This document shows positions 53,057 to 62,300 of a stretch of DNA of 64,000 nucleotides, one piece after another (the stretch's first letter is position 1; every line of letters starts with the position of its first letter). The notes beneath the pieces were generated by a model. That model was not told where the DNA came from. It worked only from the letters and a program-made list of their open reading frames with translations, and did not search any database. The stretch is from Bog-756 sp963701325 (lineage in GTDB: Bacteria; Actinomycetota; Acidimicrobiia; Acidimicrobiales; RAAP-2): assembly GCA_963701325.1 (NCBI GenBank), contig OY969604.1, forward strand, positions 1,798,001-1,862,000. Reading direction: 5' to 3'. The translations under genes and the position numbers were made by a program.

Positions 53057-54695
53057 GTGACGAGGCGACCAAGTAAGAGATCCGTCGACGAGTTGACCAC
53101 CTTGAAGGGCGCGACGACTCCTGCGGGTGATCTCTCTGAAGCGGTGATGCGTGCATTGGCCGAAGAGTCTCCCGACGCGATCGTCGTGGTTGATGTGCAA
53201 GGAAGCATGGTCTGGGTCAACCACCAGCTAGAAAGGCTCTCCGGATACGGCCGGGCCGAGCTCCTAGGAAAGACCGTCGAGCATCTACTGGCTGACGCTC
53301 TACAGACGATCCATGTGGATCATCGGGCTTCATTCATGCAAAGCCCGCTTGCCCGGCCGATGGGTGTCGGACTGGATCTCGAGGCGCAAACAAAGGGGGG
53401 CGCAACGATCCCCGTGGAGATTAGCCTGACGCCCTTGGAGACCGACCGTGGCGACATGGTGATCGCCACCGTGCGCGACATCACTGACCGCCAGGCGACC
53501 GCCAACCAGCAGTCCGCCCTGCGGCGGGTTGCCACGTTGGTGGCTCAGGGAGTGCCGCCTGAGGACGTGTTCGCAGCAGTGACCTTCGAGGTCGGGAGAG
53601 TCCTCGGTGTCGACTACACGGCGATGAGTCGCTACCACCCGGAGGGCGCGGCGAACGGTCGTCGCGGCCTGGGCCAGATCCGGCTTGCCGGTGGTGCCGG
53701 TTGGCACTCGGGAGACTCTCGGCGGACCGAATGTGCCGACACTCGTCTTCGAGACGGCCCGACCGGCGCGGATTGATCACTACAGCAAGAACGCTGGCCC
53801 GGCAGCAGCGGCCGCATTCGCAGCCGGCGTGCACTCAGCCGTCGGCGTGCCGATCCGGGTAGAAGGTCAGCTGTGGGGCCTAATGAACCTGTATTCCACG
53901 CAGAAGGATCCATTCCCTCCAGGCACCGAGGAACAGCTCGACCGATTCACCCAGCTGGTCGCGATGGCGATCGCCAATGCCGAGGCCAAGGCCGCCCTGA
54001 CCGCCTCCCGAGCCCGGATCGTGACCACAGCCGACGCCACCCGCCAGCGAATCGAGCGAGACCTGCACGACGGCGCCCAGCAGCGCCTCGTCACCCTGGC
54101 GCTGCAGCTAAGGGTCGTTCAAGCCTCAGTGCCCCCCGATGCCAACGAGCTGGCCCTGCAACTCGATGATGTCGCAACTGGCCTCGGCAAGGTACTCGAT
54201 GAACTGCGCGAGATTGCCCTTGGCATCCACCCCGAGGCTCTCACGCGTGGGGGACTCAGATCGGCACTCAAAGTACTGGCTCATCGGTCCGCGGTCCCGG
54301 TCCACCTGGATGTACGGGTCGACGATCGTTTGCCTGAGCCGGTCGAGCTCGCTGCCTACTACGTGGTCTCGGAGGCACTAACCAACGCTGTCAAGCATGC
54401 CTCGGCCTCTGAAGTCGACATCGCCGCGGAGGTAGATCAGCGCGAGCTGAGGATCGAGATTCGCGACGACGGGCGAGGTGGCGCCACCTTCGATCGGGGC
54501 TCTGGGCTCGTCGGGCTCAAGGATCGCGTCGAGGCACTCGGTGGCCATCTCTCCGTTCTGAGCCCAACTGGTGCAGGAACCACCATCGCAATCACCATGC
54601 CCCTCAGAACCGGCCGAGAGATGCAGCTCAAATCCACAGACCGTGGGCACCTGGGGGGCACCGACAACGAAACATCTGGCTCACCCCCAGGATGA
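53057..54695 (+). pseudogene. PAS-GAF-HisKA_3 sensor kinase interrupted by a frameshift
   Basis: GTG 53057 (GGAGG five bases upstream) opens a PAS domain (EESPDAIVVVDVQGSMVWVN) and a GAF start (LRRVATLVAQGVPPEDVFAAV). The frame is lost at 53654-53655, where GCGAACG replaces the GCGACG expected from the paralogue at 59.4 kb; one extra A shifts into a frame that soon stops. The remaining GAF (VPVGTRETLGGPNVPTLVFE), HisKA_3 (IERDLHDGAQQRLVTLAL) and HATPase (EALTNAVKHA, RDDGRGG) continue intact in the next frame to 54695. A single-base indel in an otherwise intact gene is either a recent inactivation or a sequencing or assembly error. No TM helix, so cytosolic. Confidence 0.85.
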
Positions 54696-55226
54696 AGAGG
54701 CCTCAGAACGTCATCCGACTGTTGATCTGGCCACTCGTGCCCGCTCAAGCTGTTGCGGTTTCAACAGCACCACGGACTCCTGTCCCCAGGTTGCGGGTTC
54801 CGACTGGCAGCGCCTGACTTTCTCTCGAAGACTTAGCTTAGGGTGGAGTCTTAGCCAATTCAGAGGTGCAAGTCGGAAGGAGTGGTGACGGCCAGCACGG
54901 CAGCCGAGGTTGTAGTTGCAATGCTCAAGGGCTCGCGCTTCCCGGAGAGTCAAGCGATGGGTCCAAGAATCAGAGCTGAGGGCTATCTCCTGATCCCGAT
55001 TTTGCGACCTTTCGGGCCGGCGGTGGGCGGCAAGAGGTGCTGTCAATTCTTAGAGCCAGCTTGTCTGATCGGACCTGAGTTCCTCAATGACGATGCACGG
55101 CCACCGACATACGCCCTTGACCTTGACTGACATAACCACTGATCCGAACCACTTCCCACGCTGCAGGTCTCGATTCGCGTATCTACCCACGCTCGACGCG
55201 ACCGGCCGTCTGTTACCGGTGCCTAA
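54696..55226. other. Convergent intergenic region
   Basis: 530 bp. A plus-strand frame from 54882 lacks a usable RBS spacing and any domain. Nothing else recognised. Confidence 0.4.
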
Positions 55227-55622
55227 TCAGTTGTTCATCGCCTCGTCGTAGCCAGCCGTCAGGCCGTAGATCACCATCACCATGATGGCGATATAGACGA
55301 GCGCCCACACCGGGTAGTACGGCATCAGGATCACAGCGCTGATGGCGCCCAGTGACGCGGCAATAATGCCGACCACCTGCGCCAGCTGGGCGCCATCGCC
55401 ATTTCCCGGGCCTAGTACAAAGACGCCTGCCAGGATCAGTATGACGCCTGCAACCAGCCACACCCAGGCGTACGTTGTCAGATCGTGGCCCAGGACAGCG
55501 TCCCGGAGGTCGTAGGGGATCGCACCGTTGTACTGGAACGCCCAGATCGCGTCCACAATCCGCATGACGCCTGCGAGAATCAGTGCAACGGAGGAGAATA
55601 TCAACCAGCCAGAGCGGTTCAT
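55227..55622 (-). CDS. DUF7144-like four-helix membrane protein
   Basis: A 131-residue protein with four hydrophobic helices: GWLIFSSVALILAGVMRIVDAIWAF.., TTYAWVWLVAGVILILAGVFV, VVGIIAASLGAISAVILM and VWALVYIAIMVMVIYGL. The G.W..F.....L..G...I.D motif and the LTTYAWV segment match DUF7144-type actinobacterial membrane proteins of unknown function. ATG 55622 has GAAAGGTGA upstream. It lies 91 bp downstream of a tiny membrane-protein gene and probably shares its transcript. Confidence 0.75.
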   Translation of the reverse strand: MNRSGWLIFSSVALILAGVMRIVDAIWAFQYNGAIPYDLRDAVLGHDLTTYAWVWLVAGVILILAGVFVLGPGNGDGAQLAQVVGIIAASLGAISAVILMPYYPVWALVYIAIMVMVIYGLTAGYDEAMNN

Positions 55623-55713
55623 TCGATTCACCTTTCTTTCGTTCTGCGAACTGTTGAGCTGTTGTGCGACCAAGGAACGAACGGTCCCACCATGCGGGTC
55701 TTCTTCCTGGTCG

Positions 55714-55809
55714 TCAGTTCCGGAAGATCAAGATCAGGACTATGGTCACGATGATTGAGATGGCGATGGATGCCACCCAACCAAGGCGGCTCGAGAAGAA
55801 GACGAACAC
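55714..55809 (-). CDS. 31-aa membrane microprotein
   Basis: A very short gene with a strong RBS (AGGAG eight bases before the GTG at 55809). The peptide, about VFVFFSSRLGWVASI followed by AISIIVTIVLILIFRN, is a single membrane helix with a short basic N-terminal patch. Comparable one-helix microproteins (FFsSRLGW..S...S...T) occur in actinobacteria. Dyad site 19 lies 89 bp upstream. Probably cotranscribed with the DUF7144-like gene. Confidence 0.6.
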   Translation of the reverse strand: MFVFFSSRLGWVASIAISIIVTIVLILIFRN

Positions 55810-55897
55810 GCGTTATCGCTCCTGATTGGACCGGCACCGGTTCAACCGGCACTCGGTTGCGGACACTTCCAGCATGGGAGGGACGAGATCCCCCCGC

Positions 55898-55915
55898 ATC
55901 CCGCGCCTGCGTGGT
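55898..55915 (-). promoter_or_regulatory. 18-bp dyad, site 19
   Basis: ATCCCGCGCCTGCGTGGT, 89 bp upstream of the microprotein start and 40 bp from the left edge of duplication copy B. Confidence 0.65.
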
Positions 55916-55978
55916 TGGGCGGCGTGACGGTCCAGCGTCGAAGACAGAATTCCACGCCGCGCACCCGTTCCGGTCGAG

Positions 55979-56335
55979 TCAGGCATCCGACCCATCCTGT
56001 GGGCAGAGATGTCGGCTGTAAGCGACAAGCGTGACGGCTGCCTCCCAGCATGGCTGACACCGGAAGCCCACGTAGAGCGGGCTTTCTTCGGACTCCGGGG
56101 CCCCGTGGTCACCGACGACGTGTCCGTCCAGCCGGTCCTGGATGTCCCGGCGAAGGACCCATTGTCCGGAGTTGTTCCGTTCGGTGAACCCCCAGACCAC
56201 CAGGTCGTAGAGGTGCGGGGAGAGCAGGTCGGCGGTGAGCCCCGCGTCATAGACGCTGCCCGGCGCGATGCGGCGGGCCCGCCACGGACCGACGGGGTCC
56301 GGTGGGCCCACATCGTGTTTCCATTCCACGGACAT
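55979..56335 (-). CDS. Hypothetical protein, 118 aa (copy B)
   Basis: Second copy of the 118-residue protein at 50421-50777, same RBS and start; sequence as in copy A. Function unknown. Confidence 0.6.
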   Translation of the reverse strand: MSVEWKHDVGPPDPVGPWRARRIAPGSVYDAGLTADLLSPHLYDLVVWGFTERNNSGQWVLRRDIQDRLDGHVVGDHGAPESEESPLYVGFRCQPCWEAAVTLVAYSRHLCPQDGSDA

Positions 56336-56368
56336 CGAAGGTTCTTCCTGTCGTGCCTCGGTCCCCGC

Positions 56369-56408
56369 GAGCCCGGCCCCGGTGAGTCGTCACCGCGGAG
56401 CCGGGCTC
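56369..56408 (-). terminator. Hairpin between BON and 118-aa genes (copy B)
   Basis: Same stem-loop as at 50811-50850 (GAGCCCGGC/GCCGGGCTC). Confidence 0.6.
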
Positions 56409-56482
56409 GTCGGGGCCTCCTCGGGCGCCACAGGGGGGAGGGGGAGGTGGCGCTGCCGTGAGAGAACGAGGCGGGGAGATGG

Positions 56483-57136
56483 CTAGTAGACGACGACCAA
56501 GCGGTTGACCACCTCGGCGACCCCGGGCGCCTGCCAGGCGGTGTCCACCGCCTCGTCCATTGACCGCCATGACCCGACGGTCCCGTCCAGGTAGACGGTG
56601 GAGCCCGACGTGGTCACATCGATCAGCGACTCGTCGATGATGGCATTTCGTCGGAAGGCCCGGTTGATCCGGTCGGCCACGTCACTCGGGATGGGGTCAC
56701 CGTTGATCACGATGCCGTCGGTGATGCCCAGGACCCCGTCCACCCGGCGCACCGCGTGCAACGCGGCCCGGCGTTGGAAGTGCCGGCGCACCTGACCGGT
56801 CAGAGTCACCCATCCCTCGGTCACCACCACGTCAATTGCCCCGTGGGGAACCCACCTGTCGTCGTCCAGGGCTGTCACGCAGGCGGCGGCGATGTCCCCG
56901 TCGACAATGGCCTCCCCGACGATCCCAACCAGGAGCTGGTTGTCCACCAGGGTCACCCCGCCGATACTCCAGGCGTCGTCGCCGGCCAGAACCGACTCGT
57001 AGTACGTGGGCACAGCGCCGGTCAGGGTCACCTCGCCGTCGCTCGCCTTGACCACGATCCGGCTGTTGTCGAGGAGGGGGTCCCAGTCGAACTCCTCCTT
57101 CACATCGTGCTCCACAATGTTGTTCGGCTTGTGCAT
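56483..57136 (-). CDS. Triple BON-domain protein (copy B)
   Basis: Encodes exactly the same 217 residues as copy A at 50925-51578, with the same AAAGGA RBS and promoter dyad. Together with the gene at 33.8 kb this gives three long BON proteins in one island, suggesting selection for dosage. Confidence 0.87.
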   Translation of the reverse strand: MHKPNNIVEHDVKEEFDWDPLLDNSRIVVKASDGEVTLTGAVPTYYESVLAGDDAWSIGGVTLVDNQLLVGIVGEAIVDGDIAAACVTALDDDRWVPHGAIDVVVTEGWVTLTGQVRRHFQRRAALHAVRRVDGVLGITDGIVINGDPIPSDVADRINRAFRRNAIIDESLIDVTTSGSTVYLDGTVGSWRSMDEAVDTAWQAPGVAEVVNRLVVVY

Positions 57137-57220
57137 GGCAGTCCTTTCGGGTCTGGTGCGCATCACGGGAGTCGCGTGCGCTTACCCTTTCGATCGTGCG
57201 CCACCGGCACCTCGATCTAC

Positions 57221-57238
57221 ATCCCGTACTTGCGGGTT
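57221..57238 (-). promoter_or_regulatory. 18-bp dyad, site 20 (BON copy B promoter)
   Basis: ATCCCGTACTTGCGGGTT, identical to site 16; duplication identity ends six bases beyond it at 57244. Confidence 0.75.
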
Positions 57239-57244
57239 TGGTAC

Positions 57245-57782
57245 CGAAGGATCACATGCGGGACGAACCCGCCTTTTCCGTGACAGCTTGTCGGGTGGCA
57301 TTGAAGGATCTCGTCACCAGCGCCAGCATGGATCGGAGGGCCCTCGCTGAGCTGGAGTTCACACACACGAGTTCCTGATAGCCGCGTTGGTTTGGATTGG
57401 TGGCTGTTTCTCGAGCGCCTGATGGCATGGACTCGACAACGCGTTGACAGTATCGGCAGCCCACCAGAAGATGCAATGTGCCGTCCGGATCCCGCTTGAG
57501 ATGGTTAGTGTTTGTCGAGCGGCATCGAACAGATACGTAGCAACCACAGGCACCAATGTCAGGGAAGGACGAGTCGACCGAAGCGCCGACAGTGGACCAT
57601 CTTGAGAATGGGTCGCGGTGCGTGCAACGTTGACTACTGGATGTGCACCCCGGTGTTCACCAGACTTCGGGATTGCTGGACCAAGCTCGAAGGTCTGTGG
57701 GACCCATGGTCTTGATGGCTTCACCTACGCCGCGACCATCCTTACGTTGCCGGACCCAGCAGGCCAACTTCCACCAAAACCT
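57245..57782. other. Intergenic region
   Basis: 540 bp. A minus-strand frame (57657 to 57252) has a Cys-rich stretch (GACGCYVSVRCRS, VGCRYCQRVV) but no start or RBS; it may be a gene remnant. Confidence 0.35.
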
Positions 57783-58436
57783 CTACCGTGACGCCAAAGC
57801 CTCGTAGTGCTCGCCAACCGCGCGTGCCAGCTCAACCCGGGAGCTCACTCCGAGCTTACGGAACACCTGGCGGAGGTGGGAATCGACGGTGTGGTGCGAC
57901 ACGTACATTTCACGGCCAGCCTCTTTGTTCGTCAGACCACGCGCCACCAACTCAGCAACGGTACGTTCCGAATCGGTGAGCTCGATCCAGCCATTGACCA
58001 ATGATCGGTCGAGCCAACCGGCCTGTGACCGTTGCTTGTCCAGTTCCGACCTGGAGGAGCCTCCCCAACGGTTAGTTCCTCCGACCGACAGTCGCACGAT
58101 GGCCCCAATTCCAGATGGATCACTGCGAGCGAACTTACAACGGCCCGTGACCCTGAGCCCACTGTGCAGAGTGAGCGGACTTCCCATCGCCCTGTTGTCC
58201 TCAATGACGTCGAGGACCCAGTGCCAGAGAAGGCGCCTATCGCCCGCTTGTAGCAACTCGGAAGCACTCTGATTGGTGATCATTGTCCGCTCGTTGATCG
58301 CAATCACCGGGCCCCGCCATCTCCCTCGGCAGACCAGAAATGACTCAAGGAGCGCCTGCTCCTGATCTTTCACCTCCGTCAGGGCGGGCGTTGGGTGACA
58401 GTCTGGCATCTCTTCCATTACCAATGCATTCGTCAT
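57783..58436 (-). CDS. LuxR-family transcriptional regulator with N-terminal PAS/GAF-like domain
   Basis: 217 residues. The N-terminal ~130 residues (GRWRGPVIAINERTMITNQSASELL.., RVTGRCKFARSD..GAIVRL) resemble a PAS-like sensory fold without a receiver aspartate. The C-terminus is a LuxR/GerE helix-turn-helix: ELTDSERTVAELVARGLTN, KEAGREMYVSHHTVDSHLRQVF, KLGVSSRVELAR. It is therefore probably a ligand-responsive rather than phosphorylated regulator. It lies next to a receiver and kinase cluster and divergent from it. No dyad in its upstream region. Confidence 0.85.
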   Translation of the reverse strand: MTNALVMEEMPDCHPTPALTEVKDQEQALLESFLVCRGRWRGPVIAINERTMITNQSASELLQAGDRRLLWHWVLDVIEDNRAMGSPLTLHSGLRVTGRCKFARSDPSGIGAIVRLSVGGTNRWGGSSRSELDKQRSQAGWLDRSLVNGWIELTDSERTVAELVARGLTNKEAGREMYVSHHTVDSHLRQVFRKLGVSSRVELARAVGEHYEALASR

Positions 58437-58791
58437 CCGACACCACCCGAAGTCGGCCCATCCGCCGCTGAATCACGCGGGGAGAGCACCAAATTGGCCT
58501 TGCAATCGGCTTGGCTGGATGGTGTTGATCGCCGCAGGGCGTTACTGGGACGGATATGGTTGATGGGGATCGCCGTCTGCCTCGTGTAGCGGTTGTCGAT
58601 TGATTCCATGGGGACATCATCCCCAGTTACCGAGGCTCTGTCTCCCCGGCCAGCAGCAATTTCGCTTGACCGTCAGCCGGAAGCGCCGGATTCCAGCCAC
58701 CGGTAACCTTTCGTGGTCTAGCCATGACCAGGGGCCGGTCAAGCTCGGATCTTCCAGCTAGCTGCATTGCGGCTATGGCCTAGCTCCTGTC
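58437..58791. other. Divergent intergenic region
   Basis: 355 bp between the LuxR gene and the receiver gene; must hold both promoters. No dyad matching the consensus; only a left half-site (ATCACGCGG) near 58485. Confidence 0.4.
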
Positions 58792-59175
58792 ATGCTTCTG
58801 AGAATTATGATCCGTTGCCTGATCGTTGACGACAACGTCGAATTCTTGAACGCGGCTCGAGAACTTCTCACGAACGAGGGCTTCGACGTGGTCGGTATGG
58901 TGGGCACCTCCGCCGAAGCGCTGAGCGCGGTCCGGAAATTGCAGCCAGATGTCGTCTTGGTGGACGTGTATCTGGGGGATGAGAGCGGGTTCGATCTGAC
59001 GAACCAGTTGAGTGTCGACATGAGTCCTGACGCCCCAGCTGTCATTCTTATTTCGACCTACTCCGAGCAGGACCTTGCCGAGCTCGTCGCGGTAAGTCCG
59101 GCCGCCGGATTCATGAGCAAAGGTAGCCTGAGCGGCGCTTCGATTCGCGCCATTCTTGGCCTCGGTGCTGGCTGA
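58792..59175 (+). CDS. Stand-alone CheY-like receiver
   Basis: A 127-residue single-domain response regulator. It has the acidic pair in CLIVDDNVEFL, phospho-acceptor Asp in VVLVDVYLGDE, Ser/Thr in VILISTYSE and Lys in FMSKGSLSG. No output domain follows. The start may be 58792 or ATG 58807, which gives the usual MIRCLIVDD beginning. It sits 200 bp before the PAS-4xGAF kinase on the same strand, so it may be a phosphate sink or a relay for that kinase. Confidence 0.88.
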   Translation: MLLRIMIRCLIVDDNVEFLNAARELLTNEGFDVVGMVGTSAEALSAVRKLQPDVVLVDVYLGDESGFDLTNQLSVDMSPDAPAVILISTYSEQDLAELVAVSPAAGFMSKGSLSGASIRAILGLGAG

Positions 59176-59376
59176 ATATGGTGCCCATGGACCTTGCGAA
59201 GAGACCAGCGGAGCCACTAACAATCCACATGCAGAGTGGGATCGGCGACGGGTTCAGGAGTGACCCTGGTCGTAGCCGGCTGCGGTCCCGCCCGGCTGCC
59301 CCAATAGGCGCAATCCGAGGCCTGCAAATTTGCCCTGCGGTGCGCAAACTACCCACCTAAACGAAGGAGGAGGGTC

Positions 59377-62300
59377 GTGCGAAAGGCAGCGGCTGGCGGC
59401 TGTCACGAGCCCGTTCAACCGTATCCTCCCGACAGGGTGGCACATCGGGGCGACCTCTCCGACTCGGTCATGCGAACGCTGGCAGAAGAATCGCCTGACG
59501 CCATCATGGTTGTCGATGCCGTAGGACGTCTTATCTGGGTAAACCACCAGGTTGAGTCGCTCTTCGGCTACGGCCAAGCGGAACTGCTCGGGCAATCTGT
59601 CGAACTTCTGGTTCCCCTAGGGGTCCGGCAGACCCACCTGACTCATCGGACTGCCTACATGGAGAATCCGCACACCCGTCGGATGGGCGTCGGGATCGAC
59701 CTCGAGGCGCGGCGGAGCGACGGTACTACCTTCAACGTCGAGGTCAGCCTGACGCCACTGTCGACCGACAGCGGCGTCAGCGTGATCGCCACCGTACGCG
59801 ACGTCAGCGAGCGACAGGCGATCTCCGACCAACAGGGGGCGCTGCGGCGGGTGGCGACGCTGGTGGCGGCAGGCGCGCAGCCTCCCAAAGTCTTGTTCGC
59901 GGTGGCGGAAGAAGTCGGCCGCCTACTTGCGGTTGAGGGCGGGTTTGTGGTCCGTTACGAGCCGGACCAAACGGTCACGACCGTCGCCGCCAGCTATACC
60001 ACCGAAAAGGCGCTACCGCTGGGGGTGCACCGTCCGATAGTCCAGAACGGCCTCAGCTGGCAGGTGCGCGAGAGTGGGCGCCCGGCTCGGACCGACCACG
60101 CCGAGGACCCCCTCGCGCTCGAATACGGCATTACCTCCTCCGTCGCAGCGCCGATCACTGTCGAGGGGCGCCTGTGGGGCTACATCGCGGCTTCCTCGAC
60201 TCGCGACCGACCACCTCCGGAGACCGAAGCTCGCCTTGCCGGCTTCGCCGAGCTGGTTGCGGCTGCGATCGCCAACGCCCAGGCGCGCATCGAGTTGCGG
60301 GCGTTTGCCGAGGAGCAGGCCGCGCTGCGCCGGGTGGCGATGCTCGTCGCCAAGGGAGCCACACCCGAGGAAGTATTCACGGCAGTCACCAAGGAGGTCG
60401 GCAAGGTGCTCGGCGTCGACTTCACGAGCATGGGAAGGTATCGCCCTGACGGCGCTGAGACGGTCATCGGTGCCTGGTCCCGAAGTGGCGCTCCTGTTCA
60501 TTTTCCCGTCGGCACCCTGATACCCGGAGGGGGCGTAAACATACACACGCTGGTATTCCAATCCCACAGACCGGCGCGGCTGGATGCAATCCACGATGAC
60601 GTAGGCCCGGCGCTGGCACCTGCGCTGGCCGCTGGCATCCGTGCATCCGTTGGTGTACCGATCAACGTCGAGGGTCGGCTGTGGGGCCTGATCATCAGCT
60701 CATCCAAGCGAGAAGAGCCGCTGCCGGCGGACACGGAGGTTCGAATGGCGGCCTTCACCCAGTTGGTGGCCACTGCGATCGCGAACGCCCAAGCGCGCAT
60801 CGAGCTCCGTGTTTCTGCGGAGGAGCAGGCCGCCCTGCGGCGCGTGGCGACACAGGTGGCCCAGGGTGTTTTGCCGGAAAAGATATTCGCAGCGGTCACT
60901 GAGGAGGTCGGGCGAGCGGTGGGCTCCGACTTCACCGGAATGAGTCGATACAACGGAGATGGCACCGCCACGGTGCTTGGCGAGTGGACAAGGACCGACA
61001 CTCCCCCGCCCATGCCGATCGGTGAGCGCTTCGATCTCGGCGGTCAGAACGTAACCACGCTCGTCGCTGAGACGGGCAGGCCGGCGCGGGTCGACAACTA
61101 CGACGCAACTTCGGGAACATGGGCCGATGCCGCCCGTGTCTGGGGGTTCGGCTCGTGCGTCGGGGTTCCCATCCTTGTCGAAGATCGGCCATGGGGTGTG
61201 GTGAGCGTGGCCAATTCGGGCACTGAGAGCTTGCCGGAGGATACCGAGGCCCGACTGATCGCATTCACCGACATGGTGGCCACCGCAATCGCCAACGCAC
61301 AGGCACGAGCCGATCTACGCATATTCGCCGAGGAGCAAGCGGCGCTACAGCGGGTAGCGACGCGTGTGGCTCGGGGTGCGCCATCTGATGAGGTCTTTGC
61401 CGCGGTGGCCGAGGAGGTCGGGCGGGTGTTGAACGTCGACTACACGGCGACGAGCCGCTATGAGTCAAATGGCACCCGGTTGGTGGTTGGATCCTGGGCC
61501 AGGTCCGGCACCCCAGTTGTGCCGGTCGGCACCTCAGAACTCCTTAGTGGACCGAATGTGCCGACGCTGGTCTTCGAGAGTGAGCGGCCGGCGCGGATCG
61601 ACCACTATGACGGGAACTCCGGGCCTGCGGCAGAGGCGGCAATCGCCGCCGGCGTGCGCGCCTCGGTCGGTGTGCCGATCCGTGTCGAGGACAGGCTCTG
61701 GGGCATCATGAATGTGTACTCGAAGAACGAAGACCCAATGCCAGAGGACACCGAAGAGCGGCTGGCCCGCTTCACCGAACTGATCGCCACTGCCCTTGCC
61801 AATGCCGATGCCAAATGCGCCCTAACGGCATCCCGGGTGCGGATCATGGCCACTACTGACGCCACCCGCAGACGTATCGAACGCGATCTGCACGATGGAG
61901 CCCAACAACGCCTGGTCTCCCTTGCACTGCGGATGCGTACGGCTCAGGCCACGCGGCCCCATGATGCCGCCGCATTGGCGGACCATTTGCAGGGGGCGGA
62001 AAAGGAACTGTCCGGGGTTGTCGACGAGCTTCGCGAGATCGCCCGTGGTATCCACCCAGCTGCCTTGGCGAGCGGCGGGCTCGGAGCGGCGCTCAAGACG
62101 CTTGCCAGCCGCTCCGCCGTTCCAGTCCGCCTCAATGTGCGCGTCGACAGGCGTCCGGCCGAGCAGATCGAGCTCTGTGCCTATTACGTCATCTCTGAGG
62201 CGCTTACCAATGCGACCAAGCACGCCTCAGCCTCCGAAGCCCAAGTCGACGTCCAGGCAGACCGCACTGAGCTCCGAATCGCAATTCGCGACAACGGGCG

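Larger units (their letters stand above)
55956..57244. repeat. 1.29-kb direct duplication, copy B
   Basis: Matches 50398-51686 with a single visible substitution. Near-identity on both coding and noncoding parts indicates a recent duplication, conversion, or an assembly artefact. No transposase or terminal inverted repeat accompanies either copy. Confidence 0.95.

Noticed and set aside
54882..55130. 82-residue frame after the frameshifted kinase
   Set aside because: The purine-rich stretch abuts the GTG with no spacer, and the sequence has no domain.
57252..57657. Cys-rich minus-strand frame (GACGCYVSVRCRS)
   Set aside because: Zinc-ribbon-like cysteines are present, but no start codon with RBS was found; at most a gene remnant.
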